From Flavobacterium sp. (GTDB lineage: Bacteria; Bacteroidota; Bacteroidia; Flavobacteriales; Flavobacteriaceae), in the NCBI RefSeq assembly GCF_024642105.1, contig NZ_JAHEBT010000052.1, positions 124,001 through 188,000 on the forward strand: a stretch of DNA of 64,000 nt, written 5' to 3'. Numbering within the stretch: the stretch's first letter is position 1; every line of letters begins with the position of its first letter. Below the pieces are notes generated by a model. That model did no database searches, was not told the origin of the DNA, and saw nothing but the letters and a program-made list of their open reading frames with translations. Of the stretch, positions 8,057 through 15,392 are shown one piece after another. The translations under genes and the position numbers were made by a program.

Positions 8057-9919
8057 ATGAAAAAGAAAATAGAAATATTAGCGCCTGCCAAAGACTTATT
8101 GCACGGTATGGCAGCCATCAATAGTGGCGCCGACGCTGTATATATAGGAGCACCCCAATTTGGCGCGCGTTCCAATGCACACAACTCTATGGAAGATGTG
8201 GCGGCATTAGTACAATATGCCCATTTGTATCACGCCCAAGTTTTTGTGGTTATCAACACTATTTTGTACGACAACGAGCTCGAAACCTGTCGCCAAATGA
8301 TTTGGGAATTGTACCACATTGGAGTGGATGCCTTGATTATTCAAGACATGGCGATTATGGAAATGGAACTGCCTCCTATTGTGTTACATGCCAGTACCCA
8401 AGCCAATAACCGAGATCCTAAAAATATTAAATTCCTAGCCGATGCTGGTATCAAACGTGTGGTTTTAGCACGTGAATTGAACTTACACCAAATCAAAGAA
8501 ATCAGCGAAGCCACTGATGTAGAATTAGAATTTTTTGTAACAGGAGCTTTATGCGTAGCATTCAGCGGCAATTGTTATATGAGCGTGGCCAATGGCGAAC
8601 GTTCGGCCAATCGTGGTTCGTGCGCTCAAAACTGCCGTTTGCCGTACAATTTAATTGACGGTCACGGAGACACTTTAATCAAAAACAGTCACTTACTTTC
8701 GATCAAAGATTTTGATGTGACTGACCAAATCCCAAACTTAATTGAAGCCGGAATAGTTTCTTTCAAAATCGAAGGTCGATTAAAAGACATGGTGTATGTT
8801 AAAAATAATGTGTCGTTTCTTCGCAAGAAAATCGATGCTTTTTTAGAACAAAATCCCAATTATACCAAAGCGTCTTCAGGAAAATGCACCTTCACTTTCG
8901 ATTCGGAACTAAACCGTACCTTCAATAGAGGTTATACCGATTATTTTGTAAACGAAAGATACCAAGCTATTGGTTCTTGGGAAAGTCCAAAATCCAAAGG
9001 GCAATATATTGGAAAACTGATTAAAACTATTGGCAATTCGTACGAAATCGAAAACGGACATTTACTCAACAATGGCGATGGTTTGTGCTTCATTAACGAG
9101 AACAATGAAGCCGACGGAATTTATGTAAACAAGGCCGAAAACGGCATCATTTACCCGAACGTTTTAAAAGAAATTAAAGACGGAACTTTCATTTACCGAA
9201 ACAACGACGCCGCTTTCATCAAAATTGTGGAGCGTGAAGACAGTGCGGTACGAAAAATTGGCACCACATTACATCTTACCGAAAACAAAACCGGTTTTGA
9301 ACTCACCGCCACCGACGAAGACGGTTATGTAAGTAAAGTCCATTTGGAACACACCAAAGAAACCACTAAAAATAATTTGTCCATTGAGGACAACATCAAA
9401 ACACAGTTAGCTAAAACGGGTTTTACACCTTACACCGCTGACGAAATCACGATTCAGTTTTCAGAAAATTGGTTCTTACCGATTTCAAAAGTCAACGAAA
9501 TGCGTCGCACCGTCTACGAACAATTGACTGAAATTCGTTTGGCCAATTACAACCGAGAGGAACATCAAATCGTAAAAACCGACCATCCTTTTCCAGTGGA
9601 TCAATTGGATTTCACCTACAATGTTTCGAATAAAATGGCGCGCAAATTCTACGAACGTCACGGTGTTACCGAAATCGAAAAAGCTTTTGAATTGCAATGG
9701 GATCCAGGAAAATCTCGTGTAATGACGACCAAATATTGCATCAAATACGAATTGGAGCGTTGCCCAAAATACCATCCAGAGCATCGAGACAAAAAAGTCA
9801 AAGAACCTTTAGTTCTAAAACAAGGTGAATTGGAATACAAACTCAAATTCAACTGCAAACCCTGCGAAATGGAAATCTGGGAAAAAGATGCTGAATTTGA
9901 AATTGAAGAAGAGGAATAA
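8057..9919 (+). CDS. Peptidase U32 family protein, probable RNA hydroxylase of the TrhP/RlhA group
   Basis: 620 residues, near the size of E. coli RlhA and longer than TrhP. Members of this family were shown to hydroxylate tRNA U34 (TrhP) or 23S rRNA C2501 (RlhA) with prephenate and an Fe-S cluster; the peptidase name is historical. The N-terminal TIM-barrel begins KIEILAPAKDLLHGMAAIN and contains IGAPQFGAR. Four cysteines C166, C173, C189 and C193 (GALCVAFSGNC, GSCAQNC) suit a cluster. C-terminal to this, extra cysteines (KYCIKYELERC, CKPC) could form a second metal site. Which RNA it modifies is not visible. Confidence 0.88.
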   Translation: MKKKIEILAPAKDLLHGMAAINSGADAVYIGAPQFGARSNAHNSMEDVAALVQYAHLYHAQVFVVINTILYDNELETCRQMIWELYHIGVDALIIQDMAIMEMELPPIVLHASTQANNRDPKNIKFLADAGIKRVVLARELNLHQIKEISEATDVELEFFVTGALCVAFSGNCYMSVANGERSANRGSCAQNCRLPYNLIDGHGDTLIKNSHLLSIKDFDVTDQIPNLIEAGIVSFKIEGRLKDMVYVKNNVSFLRKKIDAFLEQNPNYTKASSGKCTFTFDSELNRTFNRGYTDYFVNERYQAIGSWESPKSKGQYIGKLIKTIGNSYEIENGHLLNNGDGLCFINENNEADGIYVNKAENGIIYPNVLKEIKDGTFIYRNNDAAFIKIVEREDSAVRKIGTTLHLTENKTGFELTATDEDGYVSKVHLEHTKETTKNNLSIEDNIKTQLAKTGFTPYTADEITIQFSENWFLPISKVNEMRRTVYEQLTEIRLANYNREEHQIVKTDHPFPVDQLDFTYNVSNKMARKFYERHGVTEIEKAFELQWDPGKSRVMTTKYCIKYELERCPKYHPEHRDKKVKEPLVLKQGELEYKLKFNCKPCEMEIWEKDAEFEIEEEE

Positions 9920-9954
9920 TTTATTATTTAAGTAATTATTTACGTTATTTTATA

Positions 9955-9962
9955 TATTTTTG
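9955..9962 (+). promoter_or_regulatory. Possible -7 element of the yefM-yoeB operon
   Basis: TATTTTTG fits TAnnTTTG and lies 19 bases before the antitoxin ATG. No TTG is found at the right distance upstream, so the assignment is weak. Confidence 0.35.
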
Positions 9963-9981
9963 TATTCTAATTTTTTGAAAA

Positions 9982-10236
9982 ATGAAAGTCATCAATTACA
10001 CTGATTTACGATTGAATCTAAAAAAATGGATGGATTCTGTCACAGAGGATATGGAAGAAATAATTGTAAAGCGAAAAGACAACAAAGACCTTGTTTTGAT
10101 TTCGTTGGAAGAATACAATGCTTTAAATGAAACCAACTATTTATTATCTGGAAAAAACAGAGACATCTTACTTCAATCTGTAAAAGACATTCAAGCAAAC
10201 AAATCATTAGTTCAAAAAGAGTTAATTGAAGAATGA
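9982..10236 (+). CDS. yefM: Antitoxin of the Phd/YefM family
   Basis: 84 residues. It starts MKVINYTDLRLNLKKWMDSV, the YefM pattern of a short strand and helix that binds DNA, followed by IIVKRKDNKDLVLISLEEYN, the dimer core of Phd/YefM proteins. The acidic, flexible C terminus would wrap the toxin. Its stop codon overlaps the toxin start (ATGA), so the two are translationally coupled. YefM with its toxin normally represses the operon. Confidence 0.93.
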   Translation: MKVINYTDLRLNLKKWMDSVTEDMEEIIVKRKDNKDLVLISLEEYNALNETNYLLSGKNRDILLQSVKDIQANKSLVQKELIEE

Positions 10237-10487
10237 TAGTTTCTTGGCAACTTCAGGCATGGGAAGATTACTTGTATTGGCAAAAAACCGATAAATCCAA
10301 ACTCAAACGAATCAACGAATTAATTAAATCGTGTATTCGAACTCCTTTTGAAGGCATTGGAAACCCGGAAGGATTGAGACATGATTTGCAAGGATTTTGG
10401 TCAAGAAGAATCGACTCAGAACACCGATTGGTTTACACCTTTAGAGAATCCAACATAATCATTGTTTCTTGTAGGTATCATTACTAA
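10233..10487 (+). CDS. yoeB: Toxin of the Txe/YoeB family, ribosome-dependent mRNA endonuclease
   Basis: 84 residues, exactly the length of E. coli YoeB. The catalytic residues known for YoeB stand at the same numbers here: E46, R65, H83 and Y84 (terminal RYHY). LRHDLQGFWSRRI and EHRLVY are the family core. It cuts mRNA at the ribosomal A site when freed from YefM. All key residues are intact, so the module is probably active. It overlaps yefM by four bases. Confidence 0.95.
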   Translation: MIVSWQLQAWEDYLYWQKTDKSKLKRINELIKSCIRTPFEGIGNPEGLRHDLQGFWSRRIDSEHRLVYTFRESNIIIVSCRYHY

Positions 10488-10505
10488 AATCACATACAAT
10501 ATTCC

Positions 10506-10835
10506 ATGAAAAAATTACTTACTTTTTTACTTATTTTAAGTAGTGTTACGATTTGGGCACAAGACAAAAAAGAAACATCTAAAGTTCAAACTGTAGAAGC
10601 CTCTTGTGGGCAATGTCAATTTGGAATGGAAGGAAAAAGTTGTGACTTAGCTGTTCGAATTGATGGGAAATCCTATTTTGTAGAAGGTACTTCTATTGAC
10701 GCCCACGGAGATGCTCACGCCAAAGATGGTTTTTGTGCAAGCATTCGCAAAGCAGAAGTAATTGGAACATTGAAAAACAACAAATTTGTCGTAACTTACT
10801 TTAAATTACTTCCTTTAGTAACTGACAAAAAATAA
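10506..10835 (+). CDS. Secreted Cys-rich protein, DUF6370-like
   Basis: 109 residues with a signal peptide (LLTFLLILSSVTIWAQ, cleavage near residue 19). The mature part has four cysteines in ASCGQCQFGMEGKSCDLAV and DGFCASI, plus a run with H, D and H (IDAHGDAHAKDGF). I recognise this as resembling the DUF6370 family, whose function is unknown; a metal or heme-linked periplasmic role is an inference. It lies 18 bases after yoeB, and its stop codon shares a base with the start of the Crp/Fnr gene (TAATG), which suggests coupled translation. Confidence 0.75.
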   Translation: MKKLLTFLLILSSVTIWAQDKKETSKVQTVEASCGQCQFGMEGKSCDLAVRIDGKSYFVEGTSIDAHGDAHAKDGFCASIRKAEVIGTLKNNKFVVTYFKLLPLVTDKK

Positions 10836-11410
10836 TGATTCCAATTTTAGAGAATATTGCCAAATATGTTACCCTCACTCCTGAGGAACAGGAATTATTT
10901 TTATCTAAAATTGAAATCAGAAAATACAAATCCAAAACCGTTTTATTGCATGCTGGCGAAATAGCAACATATACGTATTTTGTAAATTCAGGCATCCTAC
11001 GAAGTTTTTCCATCAATGATAACATTATGGAACACATTTTACATTTTGCTTGTGAAGGTTGGTGGATTGGAGATATGTATAGTTATATTGCTCAAAAACC
11101 CGGCAATCTGTTTATTGAAGTAATCGAAGATGCTGAAGTTGTACTCATTTCAAAGGAAAAGCAAAATCAATTGTACTTAGAAATCCCAAAATTAGAACGT
11201 TTTTTTAGAATTCTCTCCGAAAATTCATTAGTAGCACATCAAGAACGATTATTAGATAATCTAAGTTTAACTGCTGAAGAACGTTTTGAAAAATTGTGTA
11301 AAAAATACCCGAGTTTAATTCAACGCCTACCACAAAAACACATCGCCTCTTACATTGGGATAACTCCTGAATTTTTTAGTAAAATGAAAGCCCGATTATT
11401 GAAAAAATAA
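10835..11410 (+). CDS. Crp/Fnr family transcriptional regulator
   Basis: 191 residues: an N-terminal cyclic-nucleotide-binding-like beta barrel (LHAGEIATYTYFVNSGILRSF, about residues 25-120) and a C-terminal helix-turn-helix (LPQKHIASYIGITPEFFSKMKARL, about 165-190). There is no cysteine cluster of the FNR type, so an oxygen-sensing Fe-S site is unlikely. The effector is unknown. It is translationally coupled to the Cys-rich secreted protein and sits just before pirin and an FMN reductase, its probable targets. Confidence 0.88.
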   Translation: MIPILENIAKYVTLTPEEQELFLSKIEIRKYKSKTVLLHAGEIATYTYFVNSGILRSFSINDNIMEHILHFACEGWWIGDMYSYIAQKPGNLFIEVIEDAEVVLISKEKQNQLYLEIPKLERFFRILSENSLVAHQERLLDNLSLTAEERFEKLCKKYPSLIQRLPQKHIASYIGITPEFFSKMKARLLKK

Positions 11411-11490
11411 TTTCTTAATCTAGGTTAAGTACACTCAATGCATTTAGGAAGTAAATTTGTATCTATAAATAATCTATAAAAATACACGAT

Positions 11491-12207
11491 ATGAAAAATA
11501 CAGTTTTACATAAAGCAGATTCAAGAGGTCATGCTGATCATGGTTGGTTAAATGCGTACCACAGTTTTAGTTTTGCCAGTTGGTACAACCCTGAGCGCAT
11601 ACAATTTGGAATGTTACGCGTTTTAAATGATGACACTGTTGCTGCTGGAATGGGCTTTGGCACGCATCCTCACGACAACATGGAAATCATCACGATTCCA
11701 TTAGAAGGCGATTTGGCACACAAAGACAGCATGGGTAATTCGTCTACCATCAAAACAGGCGATGTGCAAGTGATGAGTGCCGGAACTGGAATTCAACACA
11801 GTGAATTCAACCCGAATCACAATCAACACACGAAGCTATTCCAAATTTGGTTGTTCCCAAAATACAGAAATGTGGAGCCGCGTTACCAACAAATTACTTT
11901 AGATATCGCTAAACAAAAAAATAATTTCGCTCAAATTTTATCTCCAAATCCAGATGATGAAGGCGTATGGATTCATCAAGATGCTTGGTTTTATTTGGGT
12001 GACTTTGACAAAGACTTGTCTAAAAAATTGGCACTAAAAAAAGAAGGGAATGGTTTTTACATCATGAACATTGAAGGCGAAATGGAAGTAAATGGAGAAA
12101 AACTAGAAAAAAGAGATGCGATTGGAATTTGGGAGACCAATGAGATTGAAATCAAAGCCAATACCAATGCGCGATTTTTAGTGATGGAAATCCCAATGGA
12201 ACAATAA
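11491..12207 (+). CDS. Pirin family protein (cupin, possible quercetinase)
   Basis: 238 residues, two cupin domains. The metal ligands of pirins are all visible: H59 and H61 in GTHPHDNMEI, and H103 and E105 in GIQHSEFN. The opening with RGHADHGWLNAYHSFSFA is typical. Bacterial pirins such as YhaK and YhhW are linked to redox response or quercetin 2,3-dioxygenase activity; which applies here is unknown. TAAATTTG at 11452-11459 may be its -7 promoter box. Next gene is an FMN reductase 40 bases downstream. Confidence 0.92.
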   Translation: MKNTVLHKADSRGHADHGWLNAYHSFSFASWYNPERIQFGMLRVLNDDTVAAGMGFGTHPHDNMEIITIPLEGDLAHKDSMGNSSTIKTGDVQVMSAGTGIQHSEFNPNHNQHTKLFQIWLFPKYRNVEPRYQQITLDIAKQKNNFAQILSPNPDDEGVWIHQDAWFYLGDFDKDLSKKLALKKEGNGFYIMNIEGEMEVNGEKLEKRDAIGIWETNEIEIKANTNARFLVMEIPMEQ

Positions 12208-12247
12208 TTCTTATTCCATTTGTAACATTCAGTTAAAATAGAATAAA

Positions 12248-12778
12248 ATGACAAAAAAAATTATAGCATTTGGAGCTTCTTCAAGTAAGCATTCGATCAA
12301 TAAACAATTTGCAACTTATACTGCAAATCAATTTAAGAATGCCTCAATTGAAATTTTGGACTTAAACAATTATGAAATGCCCATTTTCTCAGTTGATAGA
12401 GAATCTGAAACTGGAATTCCTAAACAAGCTCAAGATTTTTATGCTAAACTTGGAACAGCAGATTTCATCGTAATCTCATTTGCCGAACACAATGGGGCTT
12501 ATTCAACTGCATTTAAAAATATTTTAGATTGGACATCAAGAATTGATGCTAAAACATTTCAAGAAAAACCGGTTCTTTTACTTTCAACTTCGCCTGGGCC
12601 AAGAGGCGGGAGCTCTGTATTAGAAATAGCAAAAAATCGATTCCCATTTCAAGGAGCCATAGTAAAGGGGAATTTTTCGTTACCTAGTTTTAATGATAAT
12701 TTTGATAGTGTTAATGGAATTACCAATGTTGATTTAAAAAATCAATTATTGGGTATCGTAAATTCAATCCAATTATAA
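12248..12778 (+). CDS. NADPH-dependent FMN reductase-like flavoprotein
   Basis: 176 residues of the flavodoxin-like NADPH-dependent FMN reductase family: FGASSSKHSINKQFA binds the flavin phosphate, LDLNNYEMPIFSVD follows, and SFAEHNGAYSTAFKNILDW is the conserved isoalloxazine-side loop. It would reduce a flavin, quinone or chromate-like acceptor with NAD(P)H in the cytosol. Together with pirin and the upstream Crp/Fnr gene it makes a plausible redox-response group. The acceptor is unknown. Confidence 0.88.
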   Translation: MTKKIIAFGASSSKHSINKQFATYTANQFKNASIEILDLNNYEMPIFSVDRESETGIPKQAQDFYAKLGTADFIVISFAEHNGAYSTAFKNILDWTSRIDAKTFQEKPVLLLSTSPGPRGGSSVLEIAKNRFPFQGAIVKGNFSLPSFNDNFDSVNGITNVDLKNQLLGIVNSIQL

Positions 12779-12851
12779 TAAAAGTATTATTTTTGCTGGA
12801 GTTTGTGGGGCAAAACTACAAAACAATGAATCAAAATATAACCATAACGAA

Positions 12852-13724
12852 ATGAAAGCATACGTATTTCCTGGTCAAGGAGCACAATTTACTGGAATGG
12901 GGAAAGATCTTTATGATAATTCGCCTTTGGCAAAAGAATTGTTTGAAAAAGCAAATGATATTTTAGGCTTCCGCATCACAGACATTATGTTTGAAGGAAC
13001 CGCTGAAGAATTGAAAGAAACTAAAGTGACACAACCTGCGGTTTTTTTACATTCTGTTATTTTAGCCAAAACCTTAGCGGATTTTAAACCAGAAATGGTA
13101 GCTGGTCACTCTCTTGGGGAATTTTCTGCTTTAGTAGCGAATGGAGCTTTGTCTTTTGAAGACGGACTACAATTAGTTTCTCAACGTGCATTAGCCATGC
13201 AAAAAGCATGTGAAATTACTCCTTCAACCATGGCGGCAGTTCTAAATTTAGAAGATACAATCGTAGAAGATATTTGCGCTTCAATTGATGGCGTAGTCGT
13301 AGCTGCTAATTACAACTGTCCTGGGCAATTAGTAATTTCTGGCGAATACAAAGCGGTGGAGTTAGCTTGTGAAAAAATGAAAGAAGCAGGAGCAAAACGG
13401 GCCTTAATCTTACCTGTTGGTGGTGCTTTTCACTCTCCAATGATGGAACCAGCAAGAGAAGAACTAGCAGCAGCAATTGAAGCTACTACTTTCTCTACAC
13501 CTATTTGTCCAGTATATCAAAACGTAACAGCAAGTGCTGTTTCTGACCCAGCTGAAATTAAGAAAAATCTAATCATTCAGTTGACAGCTCCTGTAAAATG
13601 GACACAATCCGTACAAAAAATGATTAAAGATGGTGCAACTAGCTTTACTGAAGTTGGCCCTGGAAAAGTTTTAGCTGGTCTAATTGGAAAAATTGACAAA
13701 GAAGCAATTACTGCTAATGCATAA
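12852..13724 (+). CDS. fabD: Malonyl-CoA:ACP transacylase
   Basis: 290 residues. It transfers the malonyl group from CoA to acyl carrier protein, feeding fatty acid synthesis. The family opening FPGQGAQFTGMGKDLYD, nucleophile S87 in GHSLGEFSAL, and partner H194 in GGAFHSPMM are all present. It is full length. It ends in front of the first of two near-identical terminators, and no other fab gene is in the window. Confidence 0.97.
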   Translation: MKAYVFPGQGAQFTGMGKDLYDNSPLAKELFEKANDILGFRITDIMFEGTAEELKETKVTQPAVFLHSVILAKTLADFKPEMVAGHSLGEFSALVANGALSFEDGLQLVSQRALAMQKACEITPSTMAAVLNLEDTIVEDICASIDGVVVAANYNCPGQLVISGEYKAVELACEKMKEAGAKRALILPVGGAFHSPMMEPAREELAAAIEATTFSTPICPVYQNVTASAVSDPAEIKKNLIIQLTAPVKWTQSVQKMIKDGATSFTEVGPGKVLAGLIGKIDKEAITANA

Positions 13725-13743
13725 ATAAAATGTATTCAAAAAT

Positions 13744-13775
13744 AAAAATCCCAAACTACTCGTTTGGGATTTTTA
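13744..13775. terminator. Bidirectional terminator after fabD, copy 1 of a duplicated sequence
   Basis: AAAAATCCCAAAC pairs perfectly with GTTTGGGATTTTT around TACTC. The 32 bases match 14304-14335 with only two differences. The last bases of this copy contain the stop codon of the minus-strand gene at 13773. Confidence 0.88.
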
Positions 13776-14099
13776 TTTTATATGTTTTACTTCAACAGAA
13801 TAATTATTTAGAACTCCTGTAACTAAATAGATATTATCTTTTATTTCAAAGAAAATATACCAAGTTGTTCTCTTATTCGATTTATAAAAAATATAATGAC
13901 TCCCAAGATACAGTAATTTTTCTGGAGTTAATTTATTGTTTAAATGGATATTATAATTAATAGCATCATATATTGAAGCTACGTATTCTTCAGCAGATGT
14001 TATAAATCCAAAATATTCTTTTTTGTATAATTGATAAACTAAAGCATCTAAATAATCAACAACTGTAGGACTGATAAATACTTTTATTTGTCCCACCAT
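13773..14099 (-). CDS. Uncharacterised RelE/ParE-like protein, candidate toxin
   Basis: 108 residues with the build of a small RelE/ParE toxin: an N-terminal strand and long helices (KVFISPTVVDYLDALVYQLY), then a compact beta sheet with NKRTTWYIFFEIKDNIYLVT. The arginine and aromatic residues of this strand are where ParE-type proteins keep their core. I do not see enough to assign a known subfamily or activity. It overlaps the upstream 64-residue gene by 16 bases, the usual order antitoxin then toxin. It may act on gyrase or mRNA, or be inactive; this is inference. Confidence 0.65.
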   Translation of the reverse strand: MVGQIKVFISPTVVDYLDALVYQLYKKEYFGFITSAEEYVASIYDAINYNIHLNNKLTPEKLLYLGSHYIFYKSNKRTTWYIFFEIKDNIYLVTGVLNNYSVEVKHIK

Positions 14100-14278
14100 C
14101 CCCTAATTCTCTTGATAGACTCTTGTTTTGCAATTTCAATAGATAATCCAGATTGAATTTCTTTTTCAAAATCAAAAGTTTTTGTACCAATTCCTTTTTG
14201 AGTTAAAGGCGAGATAGGATAGGAAACACTTGGCTCCTCTACTTTATTAATTTTAGATTTATGATGTTTGGAATCCAT
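14084..14278 (-). CDS. Small protein, candidate antitoxin
   Basis: 64 residues, hydrophilic, with no recognised DNA-binding fold. The N-terminal part is basic and proline-containing, and the C-terminal half has GTKTFDFEKEIQSGLSIEIA and ends IKRIRGWWDK, a likely helix that could sit on the toxin surface. It starts at the ATG at 14278 and overlaps the next gene by 16 bases in another frame, so co-translation is likely. The antitoxin role rests on gene order, size and the partner only. Confidence 0.55.
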   Translation of the reverse strand: MDSKHHKSKINKVEEPSVSYPISPLTQKGIGTKTFDFEKEIQSGLSIEIAKQESIKRIRGWWDK

Positions 14279-14303
14279 GGGTAGAAATTTTAGCTAATGT
14301 ACA

Positions 14304-14335
14304 AAAAATCCCAAACTATTCGCTTGGGATTTTTA
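14304..14335. terminator. Terminator before galE, copy 2 of a duplicated sequence
   Basis: AAAAATCCCAA pairs with TTGGGATTTTT. 30 of 32 bases equal copy 1 at 13744-13775. On the minus strand it follows galE and can end that transcript. Confidence 0.85.
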
Positions 14336-14359
14336 ATATATTTAAACTTAGACTGTTTA

Positions 14360-15373
14360 TTAACTTCTAATTTTTTGTTCCCATTTCCATGCGCTAGCCA
14401 TAGCTTCTTCAAGAGTAGATTGCGCTTTCCAACCCAAAACGGTATTTGCTTTATCCGTATTAGCATACGCCTCTGTAATATCTCCTTCTCTACGCGCTAC
14501 AATTTTATAAGGTAATTTTTGTCCGCTTACTTTTTCAAAAGCATGAATCACTTCCAAAACAGAACTTCCTGTACCCGTTCCTAAGTTAAACGTTTCAACT
14601 TTGGCTTGATTTTTCTTATTCAACAAACGTTGTATCGCAATCACGTGAGCTTTCGCCAAATCGACTACGTGAATATAATCACGAATTGCAGTACCATCTG
14701 GAGTTGGATAATCATCGCCATAGACTGATAATTCTTGACGTAATCCAATCCCGGTTTGTGTTATAAACGGCACTAAATTTTGCGGAACTCCTAATGGCAA
14801 CTCCCCAATTTCAGCAGAAGAATGAGCCCCTATCGGATTAAAATAACGCAATAAAATCGCATTGATATTGGTTACTTTAGTGGTATCGGTGATGATTTCT
14901 TCTCCAATTTGTTTGGTATTTCCGTAAGGAGACATCGCAGTTTGAACAGACGAATCTTCAGTAATAGGCATTTTTTCGGCTTGACCGTAAACCGTACAAG
15001 AAGAACTAAAAATAAAATTAGCAGTTGGTTTTTGTTGTAACTCTTGTAAGAGATACACTAATGCATTAATGTTATTTTCATAATACAAAAGTGGATTTCC
15101 GACACTTTCTCCTACCGCTTTTGAGGCCGCAAAATGAATCACTCCATCAATATCTGAATGTCTTTTAAAAAAATCGTGTACTTTTTCTTTATTGCGTAAG
15201 TCTAACTTTTCAAAAGCAGGCACTTTTCCTGTTATATTTTGGATCCCATCTAAAACTGCCAAAGAAGTATTAGATAAATCATCAATAACTATTACTTCAA
15301 AACCTTCATTTTGAAGTTCGACAACTGTATGAGAACCTATAAACCCTAAACCTCCTGTTACTACTATTTTCAT
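14360..15373 (-). CDS. galE: UDP-glucose 4-epimerase
   Basis: 337 residues, short-chain dehydrogenase fold of the extended type. NAD-binding GGLGFIGSHT at residues 7-16, the FSSSCTVYG strand near 122-130 with the catalytic serine or threonine, and Y150xxxK154 in SPYGNTKQ. NPIGAHSSAEIGE and DYPTPDGTAIRDYIHV are typical of GalE. It interconverts UDP-glucose and UDP-galactose for surface sugars. It lies 19 bases after the DegT-type gene, so they form one operon of nucleotide-sugar enzymes. Confidence 0.96.
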   Translation of the reverse strand: MKIVVTGGLGFIGSHTVVELQNEGFEVIVIDDLSNTSLAVLDGIQNITGKVPAFEKLDLRNKEKVHDFFKRHSDIDGVIHFAASKAVGESVGNPLLYYENNINALVYLLQELQQKPTANFIFSSSCTVYGQAEKMPITEDSSVQTAMSPYGNTKQIGEEIITDTTKVTNINAILLRYFNPIGAHSSAEIGELPLGVPQNLVPFITQTGIGLRQELSVYGDDYPTPDGTAIRDYIHVVDLAKAHVIAIQRLLNKKNQAKVETFNLGTGTGSSVLEVIHAFEKVSGQKLPYKIVARREGDITEAYANTDKANTVLGWKAQSTLEEAMASAWKWEQKIRS

Positions 15374-15392
15374 TTGATTTTCTTAAGCTAAA

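Noticed and set aside
13773..14278. Insertion sequence remnant between the duplicated terminators
   Set aside because: No transposase motif and no inverted ends other than the terminators themselves.
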